From Pectobacterium carotovorum (GTDB lineage: Bacteria; Pseudomonadota; Gammaproteobacteria; Enterobacterales; Enterobacteriaceae), in assembly GCF_900129615.1 (NCBI RefSeq), contig NZ_FQWI01000001.1, positions 124,001 to 188,000 on the forward strand: a DNA stretch of 64,000 nucleotides, given 5' to 3'. This document shows positions 20,751 to 32,253 of the stretch, in pieces (within the stretch, counting starts at the first letter, position 1; every line of letters begins with the position of its first letter). The position numbers and the translations under genes were made by a program. The notes beneath the pieces are model-generated. The model saw only the letters and a list, made by a program, of their open reading frames with translations. It was not told where the DNA came from and made no database searches.

Positions 20751-20870
20751 TTAACGTTTTCTTGACCGACTATTTACACCAATTTTATGTGAATCTCTGG
20801 TTTTAAAATGACGAAAAATAGCGTATGCCGCAATAGCGATAAGCGCGATGGATATAATGAGCAAAACCAT
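20751..20870 (-). CDS. candidate small single-span membrane protein (39 aa)
   Basis: The minus-strand frame from ATG 20870 to TAA 20751 encodes 39 residues. Residues 2-19 are strongly hydrophobic (VLLIISIALIAIAAYAIF) and are followed by a basic tail (RHFKTRDSHK...NSRSRKR), the layout of an N-out/C-in or N-in signal-anchored mini membrane protein. A weak ribosome site (GAGA) lies about 8 nt upstream. It lies in the 657-bp AT-rich gap between divergent argS and yecM. I recognise no named family. The hydrophobic/basic pattern is hard to get by chance in 40 codons, but it has not been checked for conservation. Confidence 0.45.
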   Translation of the reverse strand: MVLLIISIALIAIAAYAIFRHFKTRDSHKIGVNSRSRKR

Positions 20871-21182
20871 GATGATATCTCTGCGTTATTATTTGTTTTC
20901 TTAATTTATACGTTTTCTTTTCGGCGTTCAATGGGGCGATTATTATTTAAGATTCCTCCCAGAATAGATTGCGAGAAGTATCGCAGATTACACCAGGTAA
21001 AAAACATTTCCGTTTATTAATCAAACACCATGGTTACCTTTTCTTTGCATTTAATGCGTTTCACGTAATGAAGGTGTAAATAAATGTACGTGGATAAAAA
21101 TAGAATTTAATTAGGATGTGTCACGGGTATGATATTCTCACAGTGCAAATGGTGATTGATAATGTGAGAGGCCGCGAGGAGT

Positions 21183-21206
21183 GTTACCCGATATGTTACC
21201 CGATGA
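21183..21206 (+). repeat. 12-bp tandem duplication at the yecM start
   Basis: GTTACCCGATAT and GTTACCCGATGA lie back to back, duplicating the start region (LPDM/LPDD in the protein). The duplication moves the ribosome site away from one copy of the start. Confidence 0.65.
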
Positions 21207-21741
21207 TTTGATGACGGATTTAGCGCGATTTGAGCAAGCGCTACAGGAATTGGCCGATGTGCTACAGCTGGATTTAGGCGCATTTCATGCGGACCATATT
21301 TCGCTGCGCTGCCATCAGAATACGACGGCTGAATCATGGAAAGCGGCGCTGCTAAAGTCTGGCAGCCTGCTGTCTGAAAACCAAATCAATGGCCGCACAA
21401 TCTGCTTGTTTATTCTGGACAATGCCATCGCGGTCGGCCCCTGGCAGATTACCTGTATCGAGCTACCGTGGCCGGGGAAAAAGCATTATCCGCATGAAGG
21501 ATGGGAACATGTGGAGTTGGTGCTGCCCGGTGAGGCAGAAACGCTGCATCAGCGTGCGCTAGCCTGCTTGTCTGATGATGCGCTGCGTGCGCCGGGCATC
21601 AAGCTTAAATTCAGTTCTCCGCAAGGCGAAAAAGAGCGAATTCCTAATCCTACGCTGGCGGTAACCGACGGGAAAGTGACAATAAAGTTTCATCCATTTG
21701 ATATACGTGATGTTGTCGCAAGCGAAATGTTGACGCTATAA
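21193..21741 (+). CDS. yecM: VOC-superfamily protein YecM
   Basis: Vicinal-oxygen-chelate fold protein, predicted metal-binding, function unknown. Recognisable motifs are ADHISLRCHQN (metal-ligand His), LLSENQINGRTICLF, IELPWPGKKHYPHEGWEHVELVLPG and PNPTLAVTDGKVTIKFHPFDI. The start is uncertain: a GTG at 21181 and this ATG at 21193 are in frame and arise from a 12-bp tandem duplication. AGGAG at 21177-21181 overlaps the GTG but is 11 nt from the ATG, so the ATG is preferred (182 aa; E. coli about 188). It is followed by cutC after about 280 bp. Confidence 0.9.
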   Translation: MLPDDLMTDLARFEQALQELADVLQLDLGAFHADHISLRCHQNTTAESWKAALLKSGSLLSENQINGRTICLFILDNAIAVGPWQITCIELPWPGKKHYPHEGWEHVELVLPGEAETLHQRALACLSDDALRAPGIKLKFSSPQGEKERIPNPTLAVTDGKVTIKFHPFDIRDVVASEMLTL

Positions 21742-22025
21742 AAATAATGTATGGCTCGTGCGTAGCGTAATCAGAAAGATAACATTGGCGGAAAGATAAA
21801 ATGGTGTGCCACGTTATTGATGCCATTTTCTTTTACAGTGGAACAGATTAATAAAACTGTGGTTTATGTCATGTTTATTTCGGCACTGTATCGCGTTCAT
21901 TGTGACTCCTGTCTCCTCACGATATGAATGCGAATGCCATAGTTATTACTTTAATCGGCGTTATGATTCGTCGATTTTTCGATAATTAAGAAAAGTGGTC
22001 TGGGAGTTTACATGGAGGAGCAGCG

Positions 22026-22784
22026 ATGACGAAACTGGAAGTATGCTGTTATAGCGTTGATTGCGCGATAACAGCAGCGCAGTCTGGGGCTGACAGGATT
22101 GAACTCTGTGCAGGACAGCGAGAAGGCGGGTTAACGCCATCTTATGGTGCGCTGCGTGGCGCGCGTGAAAAGGTCGTGATTCCTGTCCACCCGATTGTGC
22201 GCCCGCGGGGAGGCGATTTTTGCTACAGCGCGACGGAATTTACTGCCATCAAATACGACATTGAGCAGATTCGTGAGATGGGTTTTCCCGGTGTTGTGGT
22301 CGGTGCGCTCAACGAGGAAGGGCACATTGATTTGCCCAAAATGCGCGAAATCATGGCGGCGGCTCAAGGCATGGCGGTGACCTTTCATCGCGCGTTCGAT
22401 ATGTGTCTGAACCCATACATTGCACTGGAACAGCTCACTGAGCTTGGTGTATCGCGCATATTGACCTCCGGGCAGCAGCAGACGGCGGAAAATGGGTTGC
22501 GATTATTACGTGAACTAACACAGGCCAGTCGCGGTCCAATTATTATGGCGGGTTCCGGCGTGCGCTTGACTAACGTGCACAAATTTCAGCAGGCCGGTAT
22601 CCGGGAACTGCACAGTTCCGCAGGCCAGTGGACACCCTCTCCGATGCGCTATCGCAAAATCGGCGTGTCGATGTGTTCTGATACGGAATTAGATGAGTTT
22701 AGCCAGTATTGCGTGGATGGTGATGTGGTAGAAGCAATGAAGCGGGCAGTCAGCCCGGACCGTGAAATGCAGTACGTGTCATGA
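22026..22784 (+). CDS. cutC: Copper homeostasis protein CutC
   Basis: TIM-barrel protein linked in E. coli to copper tolerance; its biochemical activity is unproven. The sequence [21 protein letters not shown], the stretch [29 protein letters not shown] and [13 protein letters not shown] are family hallmarks. At 252 aa it compares with 248 in E. coli. GGAGGAG-like ribosome site (GAGGAG at about 22015) precedes the ATG. In E. coli torYZ lies between cutC and cmoB; those genes are absent here, and only a terminator separates cutC and cmoB. Confidence 0.95.
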   Translation: MTKLEVCCYSVDCAITAAQSGADRIELCAGQREGGLTPSYGALRGAREKVVIPVHPIVRPRGGDFCYSATEFTAIKYDIEQIREMGFPGVVVGALNEEGHIDLPKMREIMAAAQGMAVTFHRAFDMCLNPYIALEQLTELGVSRILTSGQQQTAENGLRLLRELTQASRGPIIMAGSGVRLTNVHKFQQAGIRELHSSAGQWTPSPMRYRKIGVSMCSDTELDEFSQYCVDGDVVEAMKRAVSPDREMQYVS

Positions 22785-22895
22785 CGTAAAGAATTTCACG
22801 GTGCAGGGGTAGAGCGACAGCGTTGTTCGCAACACCACATCGTCATTCTTCAATTTTGCCGCGCCGCATACCATCAGGTGTGCATGGCAAGTACC

Positions 22896-22925
22896 AAGCC
22901 CCAGCGTGTTGCTGGGGCTTTTTTT
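22896..22925 (+). terminator. rho-independent terminator of cutC
   Basis: AAGCCCCAGC (22896-22905) pairs with GCTGGGGCTT (22911-22920), with loop GTGTT and a following T-run to 22925. Confidence 0.9.
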
Positions 22926-22940
22926 GTCTAGCGCAGTAAT

Positions 22941-24706
<1,766 letters not shown>

Positions 24707-24822
24707 CTAGCAGAATACACAGTGTTCTTCACCTTCCACAGGGTATGGACGCGGTTTTTGATTCCCGGACGCATAAATTCCGAGCGTCCGAGAGAAACAG
24801 GTCTCGTTCTTGTTTCACGCCA

Positions 24823-25218
24823 TCAGTACAGCGTGAAAACCAGATCCCAGGGGAGATAATAGAGGTTTGCTGCAATCATCAGGATGAGCGAGGCATAGGT
24901 TGCCGCCATACCTGAACGTCGCCAGCGGAATTCGCGATGCCGAAGGCCGTAGTAGTGAACTAAACGTCCGGTGATCAATAAAATGCCGCAGAAGTGGATC
25001 ATGATGATAAGGGCGCCGTTCATTTCCATCAGCACCAGCAGAATCGCCGCAATCGGAATGTATTCCACCGCATTGCCATGTACCCGGATCGCCGTTTGCA
25101 ATTCATAAAATCCGCCGTCGCCATAGGCCACGCGATACTGCATTCTGAGTTTCACAACATCAATAGACAGCTTTATCAACAAGATTGCGCCAAGCACGAT
25201 ATAGAGCGCACTTACCAT
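24823..25218 (-). CDS. yecN: MAPEG-family membrane protein YecN
   Basis: Small four-helix integral membrane protein of the MAPEG superfamily (eicosanoid/glutathione metabolism fold); bacterial role unknown. MVSALYIVLGAILLIKLSIDV, the loop RVAYGDGGFYELQTAIRVHGNAVEYIPI (MAPEG-type Arg/Asn/Glu) and GRLVHYYGLRHREFRWRRSGM match E. coli YecN. The 131-aa length is identical. It lies between yecE and cmoA as in E. coli. Confidence 0.94.
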   Translation of the reverse strand: MVSALYIVLGAILLIKLSIDVVKLRMQYRVAYGDGGFYELQTAIRVHGNAVEYIPIAAILLVLMEMNGALIIMIHFCGILLITGRLVHYYGLRHREFRWRRSGMAATYASLILMIAANLYYLPWDLVFTLY

Positions 25219-25373
25219 GTTTTACTCCGTAACCTAACCGAAAACGGCTTGCAGAATAATAGCTTTACCTAACGCAACTGTCGCCTGTAAAGGCCGATTT
25301 TTTTAGCGGAAATGCGTTGCATTGTAAAATTGTTTATAACCAAACGGGCTAACACATGTCAGTAACGGGTGGA

Positions 25374-26189
25374 TCAAAAGAGCGTCGCCTGCTGTGGCCA
25401 ATCCGGCTGGGGCGGAAAGGTCGGGTCGATCTCGGCGAGTAAAGGCCAAAGCTGCTGCGCCAGCGGTGGGGCATCACCGATATCCGGTGTGTGAATAAAG
25501 AAGAAGGGATTTGCCTCGCGCCACTGCGGCAGCTTGTTACGCCATGACTCGAACCAGCGAAGATTTTCTTCCAGCGTTTCACTGCCGATAAAGCGAATCA
25601 GCGGCTGCGTGGCCGTCAGCACGGCGTGTACAGGTACGCGAGGCTTCTTCCGCTGGGCTTCACGCATGGCAGCGCTTTCTGGAGCGGCGTGGTGAACCGG
25701 ACGGCTGTCAAGAATCACGCGATTAATACCGCGCTGCTGTAGCCCCTGATTCAACGCGCGTTCTTCATCGCCTTTGGCAAAAAATAGCGGGTGACGTACT
25801 TCCACGCCGTAGCTAAATCCCTGCGGCAAGGCATCAAGAAAGCGCCATAAAACGGGCAACTGTGTGGGGCCGAAGGCGGCGGGAAGCTGTAGCCAGAGCT
25901 GTCCGATACGGTGGGCAATCGGTTCAAGGCATTGATAAAAAAGCCCAACATCGTTATCACAGTTCTGCAAGGCAGTTTTATGACTGATCGTTGAGGGAAA
26001 CTTGAAGCAAAAGCGGAAGTCATCATGCGTCATATCACGCCAGCGCTCGACAACCTCGCGTGAAGGCAACGCATAAAAAGTCGTGTTACCTTCAACACAG
26101 GTAAAATAGCGGCTGTAGTCGGCAAGATCGTTTAATCCCAACCGACTCCAGGCGGGATGCTGCCATTGTGGTAATCCGATATACATCAT
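25374..26189 (-). CDS. yecE: DUF72 family protein YecE
   Basis: Conserved TIM-barrel-like DUF72 protein, function unknown. It begins MMYIGLPQWQHPAWSRLGLN, with the family pattern YFTCVEGNTTFYALPSREVVERW and LPAAFGPTQLPVLWRFLDAL. The end is PPQPDWPQQATLF. At 271 aa it compares with 272 in E. coli. The start could be either of two adjacent methionines. It lies downstream of the EAL-HDOD gene on the same strand, with a 75-bp gap. Confidence 0.94.
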   Translation of the reverse strand: MMYIGLPQWQHPAWSRLGLNDLADYSRYFTCVEGNTTFYALPSREVVERWRDMTHDDFRFCFKFPSTISHKTALQNCDNDVGLFYQCLEPIAHRIGQLWLQLPAAFGPTQLPVLWRFLDALPQGFSYGVEVRHPLFFAKGDEERALNQGLQQRGINRVILDSRPVHHAAPESAAMREAQRKKPRVPVHAVLTATQPLIRFIGSETLEENLRWFESWRNKLPQWREANPFFFIHTPDIGDAPPLAQQLWPLLAEIDPTFPPQPDWPQQATLF

Positions 26190-26264
26190 GTCGTCGCCAT
26201 CAATAGGATAGTGACGATTATCGCGTAATTGTCCGGGCAGCGCGAGTGAACAGAGAGAAATCGT

Positions 26265-27485
26265 TCATAAAATCTCATCCGCCCACTGTGTTGCCTCCAT
26301 GATCATGCTAAAGAAGTTTTCCTCATCAATGCCCAATTGGGTTAACAGTTGCTCAAGTTCTTCCCATTCTTGCTGTTCGTATTTAGCGATTAACGTCAGA
26401 TAAATCGCAAGCTCGCCAGTATTTTCTAACAAGCTCTGGTTAATTTTTTCCGATAGGGCAATTTGTGAGAGCAGCAGCGGCATCGGGGAATCCAATACAG
26501 CATCAAGCAGCGACAATAATCCGCAGAGAAACGCCTCGGTGGTATCGTCCTTTACGTTGAAGGACGCGTGCAACAGCTCGAAGAGCCTGGCGCGAATTAA
26601 GCTGGTGCGATAAAGCTCGCTGGGTTTATTTTCATTACTATTGGTAATGCTAATTAACGAGACAAAACGTTTAAGTTCCCGCTGTCCAAGCAGCATCGCC
26701 ATCGCGCGGAAAGACATCGAGGTCGCGGTGATACCAAAGCGCGTGTTGTATTTGATATTGGTGATGTGGCGCATCAATTTATAATAAAGCGACAGATCGG
26801 CGCAGACCAATTCTTCGATCGTGGCATAGTTGATCTCAGGTTTATTGACCTCTCGCAGCAGCCTGATGGTATTGCTGGAGTTACTGACCAATTTTTTTGA
26901 TTTGATCATCTCAGGTCGGCTGAAAAAATATCCCTGAAACAGGGTGATGCCCAGCTTTTTACTTTGCAAGTATTGCTCATGCGTCTCTACTTTTTCAGCC
27001 AGATAGATTAACTTGCGCTGTGTGGTTCTTTTGATGAAATGTTCAATGTCGCCAAAAGTCGACAGGGTTAAATCGAATTTGATGATATCAACGTAGGGCA
27101 AAAACCGATCCCACTCTGAGTCCATTGAAAAATCATCAAGTGCAATTCTGAAGCCTTTTCTTTTCAGCCTTTTTACAGCAGTAAAGAGATCGTTATTGGG
27201 GATCGAATTTTCAAGGATCTCAATAACAACCTTTTCCTGTGGTAATACTTCAGCCTGGCCATTGATCAACATCTGATGGGGAAAATTAATATAGTAAGGT
27301 TGTTCTTCAACCACGGACTTTGTCAACGGATTGGTTAAGAACTGATCGGAGATAAGCTGTGCGGTTGCAAATTCAGGGCTCACGTCAGGAAATCTATTGG
27401 TGACGTCCATGCGAAAAAGTAGCTCGTAAGCAACGGTTTGTAGGTGTTGATTTAAAATGGGTTGACGGGCAACAAATGAATACAT
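26265..27485 (-). CDS. EAL-HDOD domain protein (YuxH/CdgJ type), probably catalytically inactive
   Basis: Two-domain signalling protein. Residues 1 to about 205 form an EAL-like fold: the signature is ELLFR instead of EALLR, with YINFPHQML, VVIEILENS, IALDDFSMD (loop 6, normally DDFGTG), IIKFDL, AEKVET and FQGYFFSRP. Residues about 205-400 form an HDOD domain (YKLMRHITNIKYN). Several metal-coordinating acidic residues remain, but loop 6 is degenerate, so c-di-GMP hydrolysis is doubtful. By family knowledge, EAL-HDOD proteins such as Vibrio CdgJ affect motility. At 406 aa it is a normal family length. It is divergent from aspS and takes the place occupied by yecD in E. coli. Confidence 0.9.
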   Translation of the reverse strand: MYSFVARQPILNQHLQTVAYELLFRMDVTNRFPDVSPEFATAQLISDQFLTNPLTKSVVEEQPYYINFPHQMLINGQAEVLPQEKVVIEILENSIPNNDLFTAVKRLKRKGFRIALDDFSMDSEWDRFLPYVDIIKFDLTLSTFGDIEHFIKRTTQRKLIYLAEKVETHEQYLQSKKLGITLFQGYFFSRPEMIKSKKLVSNSSNTIRLLREVNKPEINYATIEELVCADLSLYYKLMRHITNIKYNTRFGITATSMSFRAMAMLLGQRELKRFVSLISITNSNENKPSELYRTSLIRARLFELLHASFNVKDDTTEAFLCGLLSLLDAVLDSPMPLLLSQIALSEKINQSLLENTGELAIYLTLIAKYEQQEWEELEQLLTQLGIDEENFFSMIMEATQWADEIL

Positions 27486-27789
27486 AGTTGTTCTCCATGT
27501 AAACCATACGCATTTGCCAGCAATGGGAAAGCGCTTTTTATTAAAATTTTTATAAAAATAAGCAGTTACTCAGTAATTTTAGCAGGTTTTATTAAAAGAG
27601 AAGGTTAGCTTCCGCAAATCCTCACGCGATGTGTGTCGGTGAGTTCTGCCTCTTTGGGCTGATGATTGGGGTTTCCTCTGGCGTTCAGTTTTGCAACAAC
27701 TCTATGCGGATTAGTGAACATTCCGTTAACCGGAACGGAAATTTCGTAAAAAGAGTAGGCGACAGCGTCGCAGAGCGTTACCTTCATGC

Positions 27790-27818
27790 TTATCGTTCGG
27801 GCGAATATCCTTTATAAT
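27790..27818 (+). promoter_or_regulatory. predicted aspS promoter
   Basis: A perfect -10 hexamer TATAAT (27813-27818) lies 17 bp after a weak -35 TTATCG (27790-27795), about 125 bp before the aspS ATG. The remainder of 27486-27943 holds no gene I can support; short frames on both strands there look random. Confidence 0.6.
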
Positions 27819-27943
27819 AGCCGCCTTTTTTCATCAGACAGTAACCCAGAAAAACCATGCCGTGCAGCGAAAATGCCACTGTTTTTGCACTGTGATCTAC
27901 CGTGAAAACGTGTGAGCTGGCGGATGAGTAAAAGGACATCGTG

Positions 27944-29740
27944 ATGCGTACTAATTATTGCGGGCAGTTGAATTCGTCCCATGTGGGCCAGGAAGTGACA
28001 TTGTGCGGTTGGGTTAACCGCCGCCGCGATCTGGGTGGTTTGATTTTTATTGATATGCGTGACCGCGAAGGGCTGGTTCAGGTGTTTTTTGACCCGGATC
28101 GTCAGGACGCATTTAAACTGGCATCCGAGTTGCGTAACGAGTTCTGCATCCAACTTACCGGTGTCGTACGCGCCCGTCCAGAAAGCCAAATCAACAAAGA
28201 TATGGCGACGGGTGAAGTCGAGATTTTTGCCAACGCACTGACGATCGTTAACCGTTCTGAAGCGCTGCCGTTGGACTCCAACCAAACCAATACTGAAGAA
28301 GCGCGTCTCAAATTCCGCTATCTGGATTTGCGCCGTCCTGAAATGGCGCAGCGCCTGAAAACGCGTGCTCGTATCACCAGTTTTGTGCGTCGTTTTATGG
28401 ACGAGCACGGCTTCCTGGACATCGAAACCCCGATGTTGACGAAAGCGACGCCGGAAGGCGCGCGTGACTATCTGGTGCCGAGCCGCGTACATAAAGGCAA
28501 ATTTTATGCGCTGCCGCAGTCCCCACAGCTGTTCAAACAGTTGCTGATGATGTCTGGTTTTGACCGCTACTATCAGATCGTCAAATGCTTCCGTGACGAA
28601 GACCTGCGTGCTGACAGACAGCCAGAATTTACCCAGATCGATGTGGAAACCTCTTTCATGACCGCGCCACAGGTGCGTGAGGTGATGGAGAAACTGGTGC
28701 GTGAACTGTGGCAAGACGTGAAAGGCGTCGATCTGGGCGATTTCCCGATCATGACGTTCGCAGAAGCCATGCGCCGTTTCGGTTCCGACAAGCCCGATCT
28801 GCGTAACCCGCTGGAATTGGTCGACGTTGCCGATCTGGTTAAAGACATTGAATTCAAAGTCTTCTCCGGCCCGGCAAACGATGCTAAAGGCCGCGTTGCC
28901 GCTATCCGCGTACCGGGCGGCGCACAGCTGAGCCGTAAGCAGATTGATGAATACGGCAAGTTTATTGAAATCTACGGCGCGAAAGGTCTGGCTTACATTA
29001 AGGTCAACGAGCGTGCCAAGGGTCTGGAAGGCGTGCAAAGCCCGGTAGCAAAATTCCTGAGCGAAGATGTTCTGTCTGCTGTGTTGGATCGTACTGCGGC
29101 ACAAGATGGCGACATCCTGTTCTTTGGTGCGGACAGCGCGAAAGTGGTGACCGATGCGCTGGGTGCGCTGCGTCTCAAGCTGGGTCGCGATCTGAGCCTG
29201 ACGAAAGACAATAGCTGGGAACCACTGTGGGTCGTCGATTTCCCAATGTTTGAAGAAGATGGCGAAGGCGGCCTTGCTGCGATGCACCATCCGTTTACCG
29301 CACCGCGCGACATGCTGCCTTCTGAATTGGCGGCTAACCCGGTTTCGGCGATCGCCAACGCGTATGACATGGTCATTAACGGTTATGAAGTGGGCGGCGG
29401 TTCCGTGCGTATTCACAGTGGTGAAATGCAGCAAACCGTGTTCAGCATTCTGGGTATTACTGAACAAGAACAGCGTGAGAAATTTGGCTTCCTGCTGGAC
29501 GCACTGAAATATGGTACGCCGCCGCACGCGGGTCTGGCGTTTGGCCTTGACCGTCTGGTGATGTTGCTGACGGGCACCGATAACATTCGTGACGTTATCG
29601 CCTTCCCGAAAACGACGGCAGCAGCGTGTCTGATGACGGAAGCGCCAAGTTTCGCCAACCCGGCTTCGCTGGAAGAGCTTGCCATTGCGGTTGTTGTGAA
29701 AGGGAAAGCGGCTCAGGATGGAAAATCCGAGAACGAATAA
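27944..29740 (+). CDS. aspS: Aspartyl-tRNA synthetase
   Basis: Class II synthetase charging tRNA-Asp. The N-terminal OB-fold anticodon-binding domain ([23 protein letters not shown]), bacterial insertion domain and class II motifs are present: motif 2 [18 protein letters not shown] and motif 3 [13 protein letters not shown]. The ATG at 27944 follows AAGGA (27932-27936) at good spacing; a GTG at 27941 is also in frame. At 598 aa it compares with 590 in E. coli, the extra residues at the C-terminus ([12 protein letters not shown]). nudB begins inside or just after its 3' end. Confidence 0.97.
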   Translation: MRTNYCGQLNSSHVGQEVTLCGWVNRRRDLGGLIFIDMRDREGLVQVFFDPDRQDAFKLASELRNEFCIQLTGVVRARPESQINKDMATGEVEIFANALTIVNRSEALPLDSNQTNTEEARLKFRYLDLRRPEMAQRLKTRARITSFVRRFMDEHGFLDIETPMLTKATPEGARDYLVPSRVHKGKFYALPQSPQLFKQLLMMSGFDRYYQIVKCFRDEDLRADRQPEFTQIDVETSFMTAPQVREVMEKLVRELWQDVKGVDLGDFPIMTFAEAMRRFGSDKPDLRNPLELVDVADLVKDIEFKVFSGPANDAKGRVAAIRVPGGAQLSRKQIDEYGKFIEIYGAKGLAYIKVNERAKGLEGVQSPVAKFLSEDVLSAVLDRTAAQDGDILFFGADSAKVVTDALGALRLKLGRDLSLTKDNSWEPLWVVDFPMFEEDGEGGLAAMHHPFTAPRDMLPSELAANPVSAIANAYDMVINGYEVGGGSVRIHSGEMQQTVFSILGITEQEQREKFGFLLDALKYGTPPHAGLAFGLDRLVMLLTGTDNIRDVIAFPKTTAAACLMTEAPSFANPASLEELAIAVVVKGKAAQDGKSENE

Positions 29741-30185
29741 GATGGTATACAAGCGACCCGTTTCGGTTCTGGTGGTGATCTATGCCCGTGACACCGGGCG
29801 GGTGCTGATGTTGCAGCGGCGTGACGATCCTGAATTCTGGCAGTCGGTAACTGGCAGCATAGAAGAAGGGGAAAGCGCGCCGTATGCCGCACAGCGTGAA
29901 GTCAAAGAAGAAGTTAACATCGATATATCCGCGGAAGCGTTATCACTCTTTGACTGTCAGCGCTGTATTGAGTTTGAGCTATTTGCTCATTTGAGACGTC
30001 GCTATGCGCCGGGGGTCACGCACAATACCGAACACTGGTTTTGTCTGGCGTTACCTGCTGAGCGCGAGGTGCAATTATCCGAGCATCTTGCTTACCAGTG
30101 GCTGGATGTGCCCCATGCGGCGCAGTTGACCAAGTCCTGGAGCAACCGGCAGGCGATTGAGGAATTTGTTATTTATCCGGCCTGA
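29718..30185 (+). CDS. nudB: Dihydroneopterin triphosphate diphosphatase NudB
   Basis: Nudix hydrolase removing pyrophosphate from dihydroneopterin triphosphate, the committing step toward folate. The Nudix box reads [23 protein letters not shown] (residues about 47-69 here), with REVKEEV catalytic core intact. At 155 aa from ATG 29718, or 147 aa from ATG 29742 (MVYKRPVSV), it brackets the E. coli length of 150. The first start overlaps aspS by 23 bp. It belongs to the aspS-nudB-yebC-ruvC order conserved in enterobacteria. Confidence 0.93.
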   Translation: MENPRTNKMVYKRPVSVLVVIYARDTGRVLMLQRRDDPEFWQSVTGSIEEGESAPYAAQREVKEEVNIDISAEALSLFDCQRCIEFELFAHLRRRYAPGVTHNTEHWFCLALPAEREVQLSEHLAYQWLDVPHAAQLTKSWSNRQAIEEFVIYPA

Positions 30186-30208
30186 ACAGGCTTTTTTCGG
30201 AGATTTTT

Positions 30209-30952
30209 ATGGCAGGTCATAGTAAGTGGGCTAACACAAAGCATCGTAAAGCAGCACAGGACGCCAAACGCGGTAAAATTTTTACCAAGATTATCCGCGA
30301 ACTGGTCACCGCAGCCCGTCTGGGCGGTGGCGATCCGGGTTCTAACCCACGTCTGCGCGCTGCGATCGATAAAGCACTGTCCAACAACATGACGCGCGAT
30401 ACGCTGAACCGCGCGATTGCCCGTGGTGTCGGCGGTGATGATGATGCCAACATGGAAACCATCATTTATGAAGGCTACGGCCCAGGCGGTACTGCTGTCA
30501 TGGTGGAATGCCTGAGTGACAACCGTAACCGTACCGTTTCCGAAGTGCGCCACGCGTTTACGAAAACCGGCGGCAACCTGGGTACCGATGGCTCTGTTTC
30601 GTACCTCTTCACCAAGAAAGGCGTCATTTCTTATGCGCCGGGTCTGGATGAAGATGCGGTGATGGATGCAGCGTTGGAAGCCGGTGCCGATGACGTTGTG
30701 ACGTACGACGACGGTGCGATTGACGTCTTCACGCCGTGGGAAACGTTCGGTGATGTGAAAGATGCGTTGGACGCGGCTGGCCTGAAAGCCGAATCTGCGG
30801 AAGTGTCGATGATTCCGTCTACCAAAGCGGATATGGATGCGGAAACGGCACCGAAGCTGATGCGTCTGATCGACATGCTGGAAGACTGCGACGATGTGCA
30901 GGAGGTTTACCACAACGGTGAGATCTCCGATGAGGTGGCTGAACTGCTGTAA
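30209..30952 (+). CDS. yebC: YebC/PmpR family transcriptional regulator
   Basis: Widely conserved DUF28/TACO1-like protein; homologues act as transcription regulators or translation factors. It begins [28 protein letters not shown] and carries [39 protein letters not shown] and [15 protein letters not shown], all diagnostic. At 247 aa it compares with 246 in E. coli. It lies 23 bp after nudB and 63 bp before ruvC. Confidence 0.96.
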   Translation: MAGHSKWANTKHRKAAQDAKRGKIFTKIIRELVTAARLGGGDPGSNPRLRAAIDKALSNNMTRDTLNRAIARGVGGDDDANMETIIYEGYGPGGTAVMVECLSDNRNRTVSEVRHAFTKTGGNLGTDGSVSYLFTKKGVISYAPGLDEDAVMDAALEAGADDVVTYDDGAIDVFTPWETFGDVKDALDAAGLKAESAEVSMIPSTKADMDAETAPKLMRLIDMLEDCDDVQEVYHNGEISDEVAELL

Positions 30953-31015
30953 TGGCAGGTCGGTAATGCAACATAGCAACAGCTATCCACACGGGCGAAT
31001 CGGCGGAGCGGCACT

Positions 31016-31537
31016 ATGACAATAATAGTAGGCATCGACCCCGGTTCGCGCGTGACGGGTTATGGCATTATCCGTCAGCAGGGGCGTCATCTGACGTACC
31101 TAGGCAGCGGCTGTATCCGTACCGTGGTGGATGATATGCCCACGCGGCTGAAGCTGATTTACGCTGGTGTCAGTGAAATCATTACGCAATTTCGCCCAGA
31201 CTGTATGGCGATTGAGCAGGTTTTCATGGCGAAAAACCCGGATTCAGCCTTGAAGCTGGGGCAGGCGCGCGGTGTAGCTATCGTTGCCGGCGTGAATCAG
31301 GATCTGCCCGTGTTTGAATACGCGGCACGGCTGGTGAAACAAACGGTGGTAGGAACGGGCGCGGCGGATAAAAAGCAGGTGCAGCATATGGTTCGCTCAC
31401 TGCTGAAACTATCGGCCAGCCCGCAGGCGGATGCCGCCGATGCGCTGGCGATTGCCATTACTCACTGCCACTTTAGCCAAAGCCTGCTGCGAACAGCGGC
31501 GGCGAAAGTGAACCCGCTGGCAGGAAGACTGCGCTGA
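31016..31537 (+). CDS. ruvC: Holliday junction endonuclease RuvC
   Basis: Resolves Holliday junctions as a dimer with RuvAB. The four catalytic acids are visible in context: Asp7 (VGIDPGSR), Glu66 (AIEQVFM), and two Asp residues in [12 protein letters not shown] near 138-141. At 173 aa it has the same length as E. coli RuvC. It is followed by a terminator before ruvA, so ruvC and ruvAB are separate units; E. coli yebB, which lies between them, is absent. Confidence 0.97.
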   Translation: MTIIVGIDPGSRVTGYGIIRQQGRHLTYLGSGCIRTVVDDMPTRLKLIYAGVSEIITQFRPDCMAIEQVFMAKNPDSALKLGQARGVAIVAGVNQDLPVFEYAARLVKQTVVGTGAADKKQVQHMVRSLLKLSASPQADAADALAIAITHCHFSQSLLRTAAAKVNPLAGRLR

Positions 31538-31542
31538 AACAG

Positions 31543-31571
31543 GGGGCTGGATATTCATCCAGCCTTTTTTA
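31543..31571 (+). terminator. rho-independent terminator of ruvC
   Basis: GGCTGGAT pairs with ATCCAGCC around an ATTC loop, followed by TTTTTTA at 31565-31571. Confidence 0.88.
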
Positions 31572-31576
31572 TGTTA

Positions 31577-31598
31577 TATACTCGTCATACTTCAAGCC
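31577..31598 (+). repeat. truncated ERIC element end upstream of ruvA
   Basis: TATACTCGTCATACTTCAAGC matches the terminal arm of the two full ERIC copies in this window (TATCCGTCATACTTCAAGC at 42177; TACCCGTCATACTTCAAGT at 45245). The rest of the element is missing. It overlaps the ruvA promoter region. Confidence 0.65.
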
Positions 31599-31628
31599 AT
31601 TCTTTCCCTACGTAAAAGGAAGCGCAAC

Positions 31629-32246
31629 GTGATAGGTCGTCTCAGAGGCATTATTCTGGAAAAACAGCCGCCGCAGGTGCTGATAGAAGCTAACGGCGTG
31701 GGTTACGAAGTCCATATGCCGATGACGTGCTTTTACGAACTCCCTGAACTCAATCAGGAAGCGGTCATCTTTACCCATTTTGTTGTTCGCGAAGATGCAC
31801 AGCTGCTGTTCGGCTTTAATGATAAGCAGGAGAGGGCGCTGTTCCGTGAGTTGATCAAAGTGAATGGCGTCGGGCCGAAGCTGGCGCTGGCCATTCTCTC
31901 CGGGATGTCCGCGACACAGTTTGTCAGCGCCGTTGAGCGTGAAGAAATCGGTGCGTTGATTAAACTTCCGGGCGTCGGTAAGAAAACGGCGGAAAGATTG
32001 GTTGTTGAAATGAAAGATCGCTTCAAAGGCTTGAGCGGCGATCTGTTTAATCCAGTCAGCGATATTCCGCTGGCATCGCCCGCTACCGCAGACAGCCGTG
32101 TTAGCGATCCAGAAACAGAAGCCGCAGCAGCATTGGTTGCGCTGGGCTATAAACCACAGGAAGCTAGCCGCATGATTTCCAAGATTGCGCGTCCCGATGC
32201 TGACTGTGAAACCCTGATCAGGGATGCACTGCGCGCGGCGCTGTGA
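31629..32246 (+). CDS. ruvA: Holliday junction DNA helicase subunit RuvA
   Basis: Tetrameric junction-recognition subunit of the branch-migration motor. N-terminal OB fold ([20 protein letters not shown]), two helix-hairpin-helix motifs ([34 protein letters not shown]) and the C-terminal RuvB-contacting domain ([20 protein letters not shown]) are all present. At 205 aa it compares with 203 in E. coli. It has its own promoter region after ruvC and is coupled to ruvB by a 7-bp gap. Confidence 0.97.
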   Translation: MIGRLRGIILEKQPPQVLIEANGVGYEVHMPMTCFYELPELNQEAVIFTHFVVREDAQLLFGFNDKQERALFRELIKVNGVGPKLALAILSGMSATQFVSAVEREEIGALIKLPGVGKKTAERLVVEMKDRFKGLSGDLFNPVSDIPLASPATADSRVSDPETEAAAALVALGYKPQEASRMISKIARPDADCETLIRDALRAAL

Positions 32247-32253
32247 GGTATTC

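Noticed and set aside
20808..21020. 70-aa plus-strand frame in the argS-yecM gap
   Set aside because: No ribosome site, low-complexity AT-rich sequence, and it overlaps the better-supported minus-strand mini membrane protein.
27812..29752. 646-aa open frame on the minus strand
   Set aside because: It lies fully opposite aspS, a well-conserved essential gene. The composition (His/Arg/Gln/Phe-rich) is typical of antisense shadows.
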